64,000 bases of DNA from Alteromonas lipotrueae (lineage in GTDB: Bacteria > Pseudomonadota > Gammaproteobacteria > Enterobacterales > Alteromonadaceae). The position numbers were made by a program, and so were the translations under genes. The notes below the pieces were generated by a model that saw only the letters and a program-made list of their open reading frames with translations, did not search any database and was not told where the DNA came from. The stretch is taken from the NCBI RefSeq assembly GCF_019249215.1, contig NZ_JAESDI010000016.1:1-64000 (forward strand), read 5' to 3'. Of the stretch, positions 44,107 to 54,192 are shown piece by piece; position 1 is the stretch's first letter, and the number at the start of each line of letters is the position of its first letter.

Positions 44107-44754
44107 TTACTTACCAATCATGCGTCTATTTAAGGTAGTCATCTTATCTGACTTCACGTCGTTAACTATTAATTCACCTTTCACAATATGCAAATAGCCA
44201 GCTCCCAAGGTTGTTGTAGATTCAACCGCTAAGTCGAAAGCTTCGCCTTGGCTAAGAGCCAGTTTACTAATACGTGCTTCTTGATTAATTTTTAATGCGC
44301 CGTTTTGCCCCGACTCACTGACAAGCAACTCTAATCCGTTTTTATCACTAACCGACTTCTGTAAATAAGCTGGCTGAACACCCGTTACGTTAGGCTCAAT
44401 CCAAATTTGAATAAAATTAACTTCCTCGTGATCAGACGCATTCATTTCAGAATGCCTAATGCCCTTTCCTGCACTCATCACTTGAATATCACCAGCAGGA
44501 ATAACGTAGTCGTTACCTGTGCTGTCTTTGTGTTTTAGCGCACCGCTTACGACAAAAGAAATGATTTCCATGTCTCGGTGTCCATGGGTTTCAAAGCCTC
44601 TACCCGCCTGTACGATATCATCGTTAATGACCCTTAGGGCAGAAAACCCCATATGATTGGCGTCATAATACTGGCCAAATGAAAAACTATGTTTGCTGTT
44701 TAGCCAACCAAGATTTACGTTGCCTCGTTCGCTACCTTTTCGGATGTATTGCAT
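44107..44754 (-). CDS. Pirin-family protein
   Basis: 215 aa from the ATG at 44754 (AAGGA eight bases upstream). Cupin motif HGHRDMEII-type (FETHGHRDMEI) and 'AGKGIRHSEMN', with the metal His/Glu of YhhW-like pirins. Some members are quercetinases; the physiological substrate is unclear. Confidence 0.85.
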   Translation of the reverse strand: MQYIRKGSERGNVNLGWLNSKHSFSFGQYYDANHMGFSALRVINDDIVQAGRGFETHGHRDMEIISFVVSGALKHKDSTGNDYVIPAGDIQVMSAGKGIRHSEMNASDHEEVNFIQIWIEPNVTGVQPAYLQKSVSDKNGLELLVSESGQNGALKINQEARISKLALSQGEAFDLAVESTTTLGAGYLHIVKGELIVNDVKSDKMTTLNRRMIGK

Positions 44755-44787
44755 CTTTAATTCCTTACATCGACTCTTTTGCGCCAA

Positions 44788-45102
44788 GCACCACTAGAGC
44801 GCTTGTTATCGATAATCAATTTTCAATACTCAATATTGTAGTACCTAAACAGCGGGATAAAATTAGCGAATTTAGCACCATTCATTCGTTTTTTGAGAAT
44901 GAATGGATGTTGGGCTAGGTCTAGGCTAGGTACTAAATTGGCTTTCCCGATGCAGAGCACGATACAGGAGCCCGAGGTGAAAATTAGTCAGATCTAACGG
45001 TAGAAATAGGAAGCACCCAACAAAGGGGGAACGAACTGGATTTAGTAAACACAGCATGAGTGACAATTAGCGGAAGACTAGCACTAAGCTAAAGGCTATA
45101 AC
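44788..45102. other. Intergenic region with no visible gene
   Basis: About 315 bases between the start of the pirin and the end of ovoB. Only short frames with no ribosome site; no tRNA or clear terminator seen. Confidence 0.45.
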
Positions 45103-46485
45103 TTAATCGGAAAATAATCTCAGTAACGCCGTTTTTATCGCACTAGGGTGACATGCCAAATTAAGGCGCAAATAACCTGGGGCGTTAAAACTTGACCCAT
45201 CAACACCAATAACCCCACGCTTGCAGGTTTCAACGAACATGTTTTGTGGAAAGCGTTGATTCAAATTCAACCATAAAAAGTAACCAGCCTCACCCAAAGT
45301 AAAAGATGTGGTTGGGCTCAGTACGTTCATAAGCGCTTTGGCGTATTGCCTGTTAAACGCAATAGCCTTCAACACTAACGCCAACCAGTCATCTGCTTTT
45401 TCGTAGGCCGCAATCAGTGCAACTTTAGCTACGGGGGATGCCTCAAGATGGCAGCTGTCTATTTCCATTGCAAACTTAGTGCGTAGTTCATCATTTACAA
45501 TAATGGCATACGATGCAGCGGGTATAGCCGATAAATTAAATGCTTTTGCGGCACTGTTTATTCGTATAATTGTGTCTTGCACAAATGGGATATCTATCGC
45601 AAAAGGTTTTATAGCGCTTGGAGCATTATGCTTGGTGTTAGTTTTGGTGTTGCTCGAAGCATTCACAGTAGCATCGGCATCAATAAAACCAAATTCACTG
45701 TGCACTTCATCAAGGATAAGGGTGATATTGTGGGTTTCACAAAAACGGGCAATATCAAGTTGGTATGACTCGCTTAGCACTGTGCCTGTGGGGTTATTCG
45801 GGTGGCAAAGCACAAAGGCAGTACAATCTGCATCTAATAACGCGGTTGTATTTTTTTCTAAACCTGTTTCAACACCGGTTCCCTTATAACTAATATCGTC
45901 AATACTCACATCAACGAGGTTTAGGCCTTGCGCCGCCATTCTTTCTCGAAGAGGGCCATAGGTAGGTGAAAGCACCATGACCTTATCACCTTTTGTGGTG
46001 CACACCTTCAACGCAGTATCTACTGCAGCCATCACACTTGCCGTACTCACTACCGAATTGGAAGCAATGACCGCACCTTGTTTAGCGTAACGGGCTGCCA
46101 CAACATCACCAATATCACATGACTGATACCCATAATGCGAAGACACAAATGCCGATATAGCATGGGCAATGTGCTTAGATGGCGCAGTGTCCATGTCGGC
46201 TATCCACATACTTACTGCGTGTTCTGGTGCATGCGGGAAGCGAGTAGAAAGCGACGAAAACTTCAGGCGGTTTCTTGCGTGAGCCTCGCCATAGTCGGCG
46301 TTGTCATTGTCATCAGTGTCACCTAAAGACAAGGGTGTATGCCAAAGCGATGAAAATTCACTACATTGCTCAGAAAATAAATTGTCGATATCGGCAACCT
46401 GTTTTCTCAAAGCAGCGTTTATATCTACGCTGCAGCCCGCTATTTGATCGGCGCCTGCTAAAGCGCTTTGCTTAGCCGCTTTCAT
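45103..46485 (-). CDS. ovoB: PLP-dependent sulfoxide lyase of ovothiol synthesis
   Basis: 460 aa, MalY/PatB-type aminotransferase fold: FVLCHPNNPTGTVLS, LILDEVHSEFGF and PLP lysine in RINSAAKAFNLS. An N-terminal extension of about 85 residues is longer than in MalY. It follows ovoA by 51 bases, so it is most likely OvoB, which cleaves the histidylcysteine sulfoxide made by OvoA to 5-thiohistidine. AAAGG ribosome site. Confidence 0.82.
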   Translation of the reverse strand: MKAAKQSALAGADQIAGCSVDINAALRKQVADIDNLFSEQCSEFSSLWHTPLSLGDTDDNDNADYGEAHARNRLKFSSLSTRFPHAPEHAVSMWIADMDTAPSKHIAHAISAFVSSHYGYQSCDIGDVVAARYAKQGAVIASNSVVSTASVMAAVDTALKVCTTKGDKVMVLSPTYGPLRERMAAQGLNLVDVSIDDISYKGTGVETGLEKNTTALLDADCTAFVLCHPNNPTGTVLSESYQLDIARFCETHNITLILDEVHSEFGFIDADATVNASSNTKTNTKHNAPSAIKPFAIDIPFVQDTIIRINSAAKAFNLSAIPAASYAIIVNDELRTKFAMEIDSCHLEASPVAKVALIAAYEKADDWLALVLKAIAFNRQYAKALMNVLSPTTSFTLGEAGYFLWLNLNQRFPQNMFVETCKRGVIGVDGSSFNAPGYLRLNLACHPSAIKTALLRLFSD

Positions 46486-46536
46486 TCATTACCTTTTTGG
46501 CAAAGAACACAACGCGTAAACACTGTATACACAATA

Positions 46537-48636
46537 CTATCGCTTCTTAAACACGTTAAATTCAGACAGCGTATGCTGGAATTTACGCTTTGTTTCACGA
46601 ATAACAAAAGGAATTTCAGTTGGCGCCCCTACTCGCTCGAAATTTTCTTTAAGCGTGGCTTCCAGCGCTTCTGTCGACGTTAACGTTTCACCGTTCTCGT
46701 CTTTGAAACCCCCTAACCATTCGCTACGCTCTGTATATTCTTCCAACCACGTAAACGGTGAGGCTATTACCAGTATGCCGCCTGCATTAAGCCTTGCAGT
46801 AACATCGTTCAACACTTTCTTAGGGCTGTACACTCTATCAAGCAAGTTACCCATAAAGATCAAATCGTAGCCTGTAAATTGCGGCTTCAAGTTACAGGCG
46901 TCACCTTGGGCAAAATGGACTTTATCTGCACATTCCGCTAAGCCCATGTTGCTTAGCTTACGGGCTTTAAACGACGTTAATTCGCCCTCTTCAATAAGGT
47001 TATAACGAATTTCACCTCGTTCCTGCATAGCAACAGCGGTTTTAATAAACCGTGCAGAGAAATCGATGCCATCAACCTGGTCAAAATAGGTGGCTAATTC
47101 AAACGATGAGCGCCCTACTGCACAGCCTAAGTCTAACGCTTTTCCGCCTTTGTTTTGAGGCATGTGGCTTAAACAAAAATGAGCACTTGCTTTAGCGAAG
47201 TTTTCAACATTAAAGTAAGTGTCACCGTAATGGAACTCACTGTATTGTGATACCTGTGTATCGCTTTCGTAATCCAAATCATTTACCTGTATAGGTAGTG
47301 CAGCTTCTACATAGCGAAAGCCTGCGTGTTGAAAAAAGTGACGGCGAAACGCATAACGGCTTTGTGCCATAGCCTCGTTCCCCGTAGATATCCAGCTTCC
47401 ACCTTTAATAAGATTATGCTTGTTGTCAAAGGTAGGCGTGGTGAAATCATCGTACAGCGGATGCACTTTAAACCCATCAAAGGGGTAAATTGGCGTTTCC
47501 GTCCATTGCCATACGTTACCTACTACATCGTAAAAATCACCGGCTTGGTTAACATCTACCGGTTCACTAGACGCGTACTTGTTCAACGCAACATTGTAGC
47601 CGCTTGAATAAATATTATCGGTAACGCCCGCGAACTCACGTAAACGTAGCCACTCATCTTCAGTAGGTAGTCGAATTAGCGTGCCGGATTGCTCACTTTT
47701 ATAATTACAGAAGGCTTTCGCTTCGTGGTAATTCACATCTACAGGCCAACTCAGTGGTAATGGAAATGCTTCCAACATACTGCGATACAAATAACCGCTA
47801 TCAGCCTTTACCCAAAAAGTCGGGTGAGCTGCTTTTGTGTACTCGCGCCACTTATTGCCTTCCTCTTCCCAGTAATCTGAGCTCTCATATCCGCCTGCTT
47901 CTATAAACGTTAAAAACTCACCATTACTCACAGCGAATTGACTGGCTTTGAATTCGGCTACACTAGCTTGATGGTGGCCATATTCGTTATCCCACCCATA
48001 CAAGGCATCGTTCCATTGTTTGTTACATATAACATCGCCACTTGGCACGTCAATTAATGTATTGATAGGAGCACTAGATGAAACGTTACATCTGGGCCAA
48101 TTTTTGTTATCGGTCTTAACCTGGCTAATGGGCAGTTGACGAATAAGGACTGAGGACGTTTCTAAATGAATGCGTTCATGTTCAATTCCCATCACCAGCG
48201 GCCACATTGGGCTTTCCCAATTGATAGGCATACTAAAATCGAGGGTTTCAATTACCGATAACACGAGATCGCGCACTTGGCGGCGATACTGACGCACTTC
48301 ATCAACAGACGGCCATACGTAGTTCTCGTCGTTAAGATCATCCCAACTCATTTCGTCTACACCGATAGCAAATAACGACTCGAATCTCGGGTTGATACGC
48401 TCAGAAATGATTTTAGCCAAAATAAGCTTATTGATAAAAAAAGTCGCGGTATGGCCAAAATAAAAGATAAGTGGATGGCGAAGCTTTTCAGCACGCTGGA
48501 AATAGGCATCATCGCTTGCTAGGCAAGTAAATAGGCTTTCATAGGTATCAAACGAATCCGTAAAATACGCTTTTATTTCCTGACGTTTTTGCTCAACACT
48601 GCCCTGACTCAAATTGAGCGTACTCATAGCCTGCAT
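46537..48636 (-). CDS. ovoA: 5-histidylcysteine sulfoxide synthase/ovothiol methyltransferase
   Basis: 699 aa. Three parts as known for OvoA: a DinB-like region with the iron motif H153-x3-H157-x-E159 (GIEHERIHLE), a formylglycine-enzyme-like sulfoxide synthase domain (GGYESSDYWEE; GNVWQWTETPIYPFDG), and a C-terminal SAM methyltransferase (ALDLGCAVGRSSFELA, from about 490). Couples Cys to His with O2, then N-methylates thiohistidine. GAGGA ribosome site fixes the start. Confidence 0.92.
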   Translation of the reverse strand: MQAMSTLNLSQGSVEQKRQEIKAYFTDSFDTYESLFTCLASDDAYFQRAEKLRHPLIFYFGHTATFFINKLILAKIISERINPRFESLFAIGVDEMSWDDLNDENYVWPSVDEVRQYRRQVRDLVLSVIETLDFSMPINWESPMWPLVMGIEHERIHLETSSVLIRQLPISQVKTDNKNWPRCNVSSSAPINTLIDVPSGDVICNKQWNDALYGWDNEYGHHQASVAEFKASQFAVSNGEFLTFIEAGGYESSDYWEEEGNKWREYTKAAHPTFWVKADSGYLYRSMLEAFPLPLSWPVDVNYHEAKAFCNYKSEQSGTLIRLPTEDEWLRLREFAGVTDNIYSSGYNVALNKYASSEPVDVNQAGDFYDVVGNVWQWTETPIYPFDGFKVHPLYDDFTTPTFDNKHNLIKGGSWISTGNEAMAQSRYAFRRHFFQHAGFRYVEAALPIQVNDLDYESDTQVSQYSEFHYGDTYFNVENFAKASAHFCLSHMPQNKGGKALDLGCAVGRSSFELATYFDQVDGIDFSARFIKTAVAMQERGEIRYNLIEEGELTSFKARKLSNMGLAECADKVHFAQGDACNLKPQFTGYDLIFMGNLLDRVYSPKKVLNDVTARLNAGGILVIASPFTWLEEYTERSEWLGGFKDENGETLTSTEALEATLKENFERVGAPTEIPFVIRETKRKFQHTLSEFNVFKKR

Positions 48637-49246
48637 ATCAATCCTCTATATTTATTCTTTTTCGTCAGTGGGTGTAACGAGCTGTCGTTGCGTTTCACTT
48701 ACACTTTCGTTTTAAGCATTAGCACTGTAATGAGTAATAACCTCTATATCACTTACTATACACCTTAATTGCAATTGGACATTAGAGTGAAGCCCTAATC
48801 ACACATCTGTGAACTAGTGTCTTTAAACAAGTGTACCTATGTACAATAGCGATAATATAGAAAACTAATGGTTAATCGTTTTTAGCAAAAATTTATGACC
48901 AACATGCGACTGTCGCGAGTGCCTTTCTTCTATCTCTCACTCATTTTTACTAACGCCGCTTAGTCGAAAATATTAGTTATTATGAATGTAATCATTTTAT
49001 AAGAGCTTATTACAAATTATAGACAGAGGAAGATCAGAAAAACTTTCAATGAGTTGCAGTACTTTTTCACCGCTATCTTTCGTTTGTTTGTCCGTTTATC
49101 ATTGCGGCATTGCTACTTAGTGGCTAGAACAACTTCTAGCCTTAATAAAAGTTTTAGAATTGTGAATTTTATTTAATTAAACCTGCCCGAAAATATACGC
49201 TGCTTATTCCCGTTTGCTGTGGTGCTAATACACTTTATTTCAGGCA
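48637..49246. other. Upstream region of ovoA, no gene seen
   Basis: About 610 AT-rich bases with stops in all frames. It should hold the ovoA promoter near its left end and the 3' flank of the tRNA-Ser terminator at its right end. No repeat stands out. Confidence 0.5.
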
Positions 49247-49276
49247 TAAAAAAACCCGCAACAGTGTGCGGGTTTT
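49247..49276 (-). terminator. Terminator of tRNA-Ser copy 1
   Basis: AAAACCCGCA / TGCGGGTTTTTTT read leftward. The same hairpin precedes every tRNA-Ser copy and remnant in this window. Confidence 0.85.
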
Positions 49277-49283
49277 CAAAACT

Positions 49284-49375
49284 TGGCGGAGAGGGAGGGA
49301 TTCGAACCCCCGGAAGGTTTGACCCTTCGCCTGATTTCAAGTCAGGTGCATTAAACCGAGCTCTGCCACCTCTCC
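49284..49375 (-). tRNA. tRNA-Ser (UGA), copy 1
   Basis: 92 bases with encoded CCA; acceptor GGAGAGG/CCTCTCC, long variable arm, anticodon loop CTTGAAA giving TGA. Identical in sequence to the copies at 53898-53989 and 63672-63763. Confidence 0.95.
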
Positions 49376-49516
49376 AAGTGCTGTGTATCTTAATGATTTA
49401 GCTGAAAGTGTAAAGCACTAACTTAAACTTTTATGTTCAACCGATTAATTGATAAACAAAGTGCTTGTATTTTGGTTAATTTGTTTAAGTTAAGTGCATG
49501 TCCGTGGATGTTTCGC

Positions 49517-50353
49517 TTAGTTTTTCCAAACAAACATACTTGCTGGCTTCGTCAGTAACGTTAATGATATTGCTTTGTCTACCGTCCTTTCATTTGCACC
49601 GTAACAAACATGAAGAGGGAGTAAATGTTCTTCTCTAGGGTGAGCAAATATTCCGTGGGGTGAACTTTTCCACTCAATGAGTTTTTGACTCCGTTCTAAT
49701 TCATTCATTGCTTCAAACTTCATTGTTTCTTGTAGCCATTGATTGAATTCTTGTGCTTTTTTATTTGCCGACGCTGAACTATCAAAAAAGCCACGCATGT
49801 TATGAAAAGACGAACCCGAGCCCAACAGTAAAACATGCTTGTCGTTACAATTAGCCTGTAAAATGTGTCTCAATGCCCTTCCTAACGCTATATGCTTTGC
49901 CGCATCCAAGTCTGATGTTAAGGATACTTGAATACATGGAATGTCTGCTTCTGGGTACATGATAGTGAGAGGAACAAACATCCCATGATCAAACCCGCGA
50001 TTTTGGTTAGCCGTTGCATCAACTCCCTGTGCTTGCAAACCCGCCACAATAGATGCAGATAAATCGGGGATACCAAGGGCTGGATATTGCAATGTATAAG
50101 CCCGCTCAGGAAAGCCGTAGTAATCATAAATCAAGCTTGGTTTGTTACCGGCAGTCACTTGGGTGTTATTTTCCTCCCAATGCGCACTAACCACCACAAT
50201 GACATCAGGCCTTCGCATATCTCGCGATAAGGTTTTAAGTACCTCAATCATTTCTTTATGGTTTGCGCCCCCTTTGCCGTCTTCATCTGTACCGCGTTCT
50301 AGAAGTGGCAGCGGTCCACCACCATGTGAAATGTAAGCCGTTGTAATACTCAT
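49517..50353 (-). CDS. DODA-type extradiol ring-opening dioxygenase
   Basis: 278 aa of the LigB/YgiD group: metal ligands in AYISHGGGPLPL, VVSAHWEEN and RGFDHGMFVPL, and a late HPREEHLLPLHV. Opens dihydroxylated aromatic rings such as catechols or DOPA. With DoxX and a divergent LysR gene it forms a common small unit. Confidence 0.87.
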   Translation of the reverse strand: MSITTAYISHGGGPLPLLERGTDEDGKGGANHKEMIEVLKTLSRDMRRPDVIVVVSAHWEENNTQVTAGNKPSLIYDYYGFPERAYTLQYPALGIPDLSASIVAGLQAQGVDATANQNRGFDHGMFVPLTIMYPEADIPCIQVSLTSDLDAAKHIALGRALRHILQANCNDKHVLLLGSGSSFHNMRGFFDSSASANKKAQEFNQWLQETMKFEAMNELERSQKLIEWKSSPHGIFAHPREEHLLPLHVCYGANERTVDKAISLTLLTKPASMFVWKN

Positions 50354-50466
50354 CAGTGTTTTTCCCGATATAACTGTTAAATCGATGACGCAGACTCATT
50401 AAAGCTATAGGCAGCCTTCATTCGTGCCTGTCTTTCACAAAATCAGCCTTTTATAAAGCCACCGTA

Positions 50467-50916
50467 TTAACCAAGTAATTTATTGCTGATAACAGCATCA
50501 AATGAAAACTTTCCGGCGCCCTGAATAGACAGTGCAACCGTGGCAGCAAGTAGGGCTAAGGCAAATTCGTAACCGTTGTTGCTCATGAATAATCCGTTAC
50601 CCGCATGCACACTAAAAATAGCGACTAACATGGTGAACGCACTTAGTGCGGCAGCGGGACGTGTAAGAAACCCAAGTATTAGCGCTATTCCCCCAAAAAA
50701 CTCTGCACTACCAGCGAGTAATGCCATGATAAGCCCAGGAGCTAACCCTATACTCTCCATCCATTGTCCAGTCCCCTCAAGACCGTATCCGCCAAACCAT
50801 GCAAATAGCTTTTGCCCACCATGTGCAGCTAAAATAATTCCGAGGGGCACACGTAGCACTAAATTCGCTACACTATTGTTGCTAGAAAATACGGTTGTTA
50901 AAAAATGCTTATTCAT
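50467..50916 (-). CDS. DoxX-family membrane protein
   Basis: 149 aa, four helices, with RVPLGIILAAHGGQKLFAWFG and the FFGGIALILGFLTRPAA stretch of DoxX proteins. Probably a redox-linked inner-membrane partner of the adjacent dioxygenase. Confidence 0.85.
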   Translation of the reverse strand: MNKHFLTTVFSSNNSVANLVLRVPLGIILAAHGGQKLFAWFGGYGLEGTGQWMESIGLAPGLIMALLAGSAEFFGGIALILGFLTRPAAALSAFTMLVAIFSVHAGNGLFMSNNGYEFALALLAATVALSIQGAGKFSFDAVISNKLLG

Positions 50917-51026
50917 AGTTACACCTTAATATTTAGTCACGGCAACCACACTGCCGTGCAGAAAGCCTTTAGTTAGTTGTTAGTCCTTTGTCTGTGACGA
51001 AGAACTAACTGCATGGGTCTAGAATA

Positions 51027-51089
51027 GTTGTCAACATAAATTGAATAAAGCGGCATAGTATTGAATAATTAACAACGTTTTGTTGACAA
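51027..51089. promoter_or_regulatory. Inverted operator-like repeats in the LysR divergent region
   Basis: GTTGTCAAC (51027-51035) and GTTGACAA (51082-51089) lie 46 bases apart just before the LysR gene and 110 bases from the doxX start. Likely LysR binding sites. Confidence 0.4.
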
Positions 51090-51090
51090 T

Positions 51091-52041
51091 ATGGTTGATA
51101 ATAGAGAAATGGATAGGATCGCACTGCTTAAAACGTTTGTGGTGGTTGCTAATGAAGGCAGTTTTACTCGCGCTGCGGATAGGCTAAACACTTCAAACCA
51201 GCTTATAAGTAAATATGTGGCTCAACTTGAAAAGCACTTAGACGTACGTTTATTCAACCGCACTACCCGAAAGATTCACCTGACAGAAGCAGGGCAACAG
51301 TGTTTACTGCATGCCAATAACATATTGGAAAGTGTTAACGATATGGAGGGACAGCTGGGCCTACTTAACACGCAAGCCAAAGGTGTACTACGCGTAAGTG
51401 CCCCTGTATCCTTTTCTACCTTACATCTTTCTTCATCACTCGCGGCGTTCCAACATGCTCATCCCAGCGTTTCTGTAAACTTACAACTGAATGATCGCAA
51501 AGTAGATGTGGTAGATGAAGGTCTGGATGTTGCGATTCGGGCTGGCTATTTAGCTAACTCTGCCCTCGTTGCAAAAAAGATCACCACACTTAACTTAGCC
51601 CTTTGTGCAGCACCGGCCTATTTAGAAAAATATGGAACGCCTGCACATCCATCAGAGTTGAATCCAGAGCATTACCTAGAATATTCGTATGTAAATTATG
51701 ATAGTGACGGGTCTGAGTTAATGAAGGCGCTTAAAACTAATGCGCAAAAAGTAACACCAAAACTTATTGCGAACAATGGAGAGGTACTGACTAATGTGGC
51801 AATACACGGTGATGGTTATGTACTACAACCTACTTTTATTACCGGTGACGCGCTCAGACGGGGTGAATTGTTATCAATATTAGAAGACTATGTCCCACAA
51901 GCTATTTCGTTATATGCGGTATACCCACACCGTAAACTGGTTTCCAATAAGCTCCGCGTTTTTATCGACTTTTTGTGTGCGTACTTTGAAGATACTCCTT
52001 ACTGGGACAAGCTCTTAAATGAGCCCATACCAAAAAATTAA
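51091..52041 (+). CDS. LysR-family transcriptional regulator
   Basis: 316 aa (or 310 from an ATG at 51109). N-terminal winged HTH (LLKTFVVVANEGSFTRAADRLNTSN) and the periplasmic-binding-like effector domain. Of the group that regulates a neighbouring divergent gene; target is probably doxX-dioxygenase. Confidence 0.88.
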   Translation: MVDNREMDRIALLKTFVVVANEGSFTRAADRLNTSNQLISKYVAQLEKHLDVRLFNRTTRKIHLTEAGQQCLLHANNILESVNDMEGQLGLLNTQAKGVLRVSAPVSFSTLHLSSSLAAFQHAHPSVSVNLQLNDRKVDVVDEGLDVAIRAGYLANSALVAKKITTLNLALCAAPAYLEKYGTPAHPSELNPEHYLEYSYVNYDSDGSELMKALKTNAQKVTPKLIANNGEVLTNVAIHGDGYVLQPTFITGDALRRGELLSILEDYVPQAISLYAVYPHRKLVSNKLRVFIDFLCAYFEDTPYWDKLLNEPIPKN

Positions 52042-52099
52042 TGCAGGGGCCGCTATAAACACAGCCCCTACCCTTAATATTATAAAAACGTTTTAGTAC

Positions 52100-53566
52100 T
52101 TACACCCTGAAGGTCTCAATGATGGCAGGCACCCCTGGGAACATACCAATCAGAGCCATAACCGTACATAGCACAATAAAGGTAATGCCCGGTATTAACC
52201 ACCTACCCGCTTTGCCAAGTTCACCAGCCCGTTCTTTACAACCAACTAACCCTAAGTTATCGAGAAGCATAGTGAACGACCAACCAAACACAGGGTTAAC
52301 CAGTACTGATGAAATTACCACTAGGGCCGCAGATTGTGTTGTTTTACCTTCTCGTGTCATTTGCATACCGGCTTCCATCAGCGGTAAAAACACACCGACT
52401 ATGAGTGCAACACATAACACGGGAGGCCAAATAGCAAGGTCCATTGGATAACCCCAAATGGCAGCAACTACACACAATATGCCAGTTACTATCGCTCCGC
52501 CTGGAATAGGTCTACGAGCAATTGAAGCTGGTATTATGTAGGTTCCCCACGATGAAGCAATATTCCCCCCACCAAGTAAACTTCCCACTGCTTGGCGGCT
52601 AGATGCTGCAATCATGGTATCGTCGATATTCATGTGCGCTTTCTCACTGTGCTTCGGATAGCTCAGCTTCTGGAAAACCTGATGCCCAAGAAAATCTGGA
52701 GACCACATAGACACCGCTAATACAGCAAATGGCAGTACCGCAATAAAATGAGACCAATCAGGTAACCCCAGTTGCCAACCTGTACTTTCACCCCACCAAT
52801 AGGCTGGGTTTAAGTTTGGCATACCCGGTGAGGTAGTAAATTCAAATGGCGCGCCTAGAGCAAAAGCAATAACCGCTGCCATGACTGCACCTAAAGGAAT
52901 AGCCAACCAACGCTTTTGAATATGCTCCAACCATGCATACATTAAAATGGTGGCAACAATAACCACAAAGGCTAAATAGGCCATGTCGAAACTCTCTGCC
53001 CACGCAAACAGCTTTTTAACTTGCCCAGTAATACCAATAAATCCTAAATACAGTAAAAGGCCGCCACAAACCCCATTACTGGTTAGCTTTGCTAGTACAC
53101 TGCCGCCTTTGGTTATCCCCAACAAAAAGCCAAAAAAGCCAATTAACAGCCCTAACGCCATAGGATGACCGCCCGACGCAACAATCAGTGGTACCAAAGG
53201 CAGTAAAGGGCCATGAGTACCCGCTAAGTTCGCTGAAGGGTTGAAAAAACCGGATATCAACACAACAAAAAGCACTGCAGCAATGAGAAGTTCAAACCGG
53301 ACGTTTTCTACAACGAATTCAGGTGATAACCCTAATGGCGCAGCAAACGCTCCTACAACGGCGGCAACCATTACAATTTTACCTATCGTTGCCGCCATGC
53401 CAGGCACACAGTCTTCCCACTCTATACGATAGTCTCTACCTGGTAGGTTGAATCGCCAGCGCTTTGGCGCAATGATTTGTAATTCGTGGTTGAGGTAATC
53501 TTCTCTTGATTTAAATGTATTACTTGGCTTGTGAAGTTTTTGATAAGAATCGCTTTCTTGAGACAC
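52100..53566 (-). CDS. DUF3360-like polytopic transporter
   Basis: About 488 aa from a GTG at 53566 with AAGGTG just upstream; an ATG at 53662 would add 32 residues unlike the family. N-terminal HELQIIAPKRWRFNLPGRDY-type segment, then about twelve helices with GFFNPSANLAGTHGPLLPLV, as in the DUF3360 group that is related to SLC26/purine-permease-type carriers. Substrate unknown. Confidence 0.75.
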   Translation of the reverse strand: MSQESDSYQKLHKPSNTFKSREDYLNHELQIIAPKRWRFNLPGRDYRIEWEDCVPGMAATIGKIVMVAAVVGAFAAPLGLSPEFVVENVRFELLIAAVLFVVLISGFFNPSANLAGTHGPLLPLVPLIVASGGHPMALGLLIGFFGFLLGITKGGSVLAKLTSNGVCGGLLLYLGFIGITGQVKKLFAWAESFDMAYLAFVVIVATILMYAWLEHIQKRWLAIPLGAVMAAVIAFALGAPFEFTTSPGMPNLNPAYWWGESTGWQLGLPDWSHFIAVLPFAVLAVSMWSPDFLGHQVFQKLSYPKHSEKAHMNIDDTMIAASSRQAVGSLLGGGNIASSWGTYIIPASIARRPIPGGAIVTGILCVVAAIWGYPMDLAIWPPVLCVALIVGVFLPLMEAGMQMTREGKTTQSAALVVISSVLVNPVFGWSFTMLLDNLGLVGCKERAGELGKAGRWLIPGITFIVLCTVMALIGMFPGVPAIIETFRV

Positions 53567-53674
53567 TTTACACCTTACGATTGCTGGAAGAATCGCAAGG
53601 CTATACCTGTTAATAGCCTGTAACAATGCGACTGTGGTCTTACACGTAAACTGATTTCGCATTTATTTTATGTA

Positions 53675-53827
53675 TAAAAAACCCGCAACAATGTGCGGGT
53701 TCTCAGAACTTGGCGTAGAGGGAGGGATTCATTCGCGCCGTCCATGGCGCTCACACTACGGGCAGCCTTCAGCTGTGCAAAATGGCTATCCTGCCATTTT
53801 GTCGAAAAACGGGGGGTCTCACCCTCC
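53675..53827 (-). pseudogene. tRNA-Ser remnant A with palindromic insertion
   Basis: Terminator hairpin (53675-53702), then 53711-53730 matches the tRNA-Ser 3' end with two mismatches, then a repeat with two hairpins (GCGCC/GGCGC and AAAATGG/CCATTTT) replaces the tRNA body. The same insert is in remnant B (54727-54835). The 5' tRNA half is lost. Confidence 0.7.
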
Positions 53828-53861
53828 CTCTCATGTAAGCTTTAACTTTTCTTTTAACCAT

Positions 53862-53890
53862 AAAAAAACCCGCAACAGTGTGCGGGATTT
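53862..53890 (-). terminator. Terminator of tRNA-Ser copy 2
   Basis: Same CCCGCA-TGCGGG hairpin as copy 1, with one T to A change near its end (GCGGGATTT). Confidence 0.8.
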
Positions 53891-53897
53891 CAAAACT

Positions 53898-53989
53898 TGG
53901 CGGAGAGGGAGGGATTCGAACCCCCGGAAGGTTTGACCCTTCGCCTGATTTCAAGTCAGGTGCATTAAACCGAGCTCTGCCACCTCTCC
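53898..53989 (-). tRNA. tRNA-Ser (UGA), copy 2
   Basis: Identical 92-base gene to copy 1, anticodon TGA, encoded CCA. Confidence 0.95.
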
Positions 53990-54192
53990 AAGTGCTGCGT
54001 ATCTTAATGATATTTTTCTGCGTGTAAAGTGCAAATCTAAATAAAGTGTGCCAAGTGGCGAATAGATAAACAAAATGAAAAGCAAAGGCCTTATTTCGTA
54101 CAAAATGCACTTGTTTTGCGCCATTTAGCTAATAACCACGCTAAGTGAATCTGCAAAGCTTCACATTTTTGTAGGCAGTTATTTTCAGCACC

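Noticed and set aside
49219..49401. Short plus-strand frame ahead of tRNA-Ser copy 1
   Set aside because: It runs through the terminator and tRNA-Ser on the opposite strand; similar frames over the other tRNA copies come from the same artefact.
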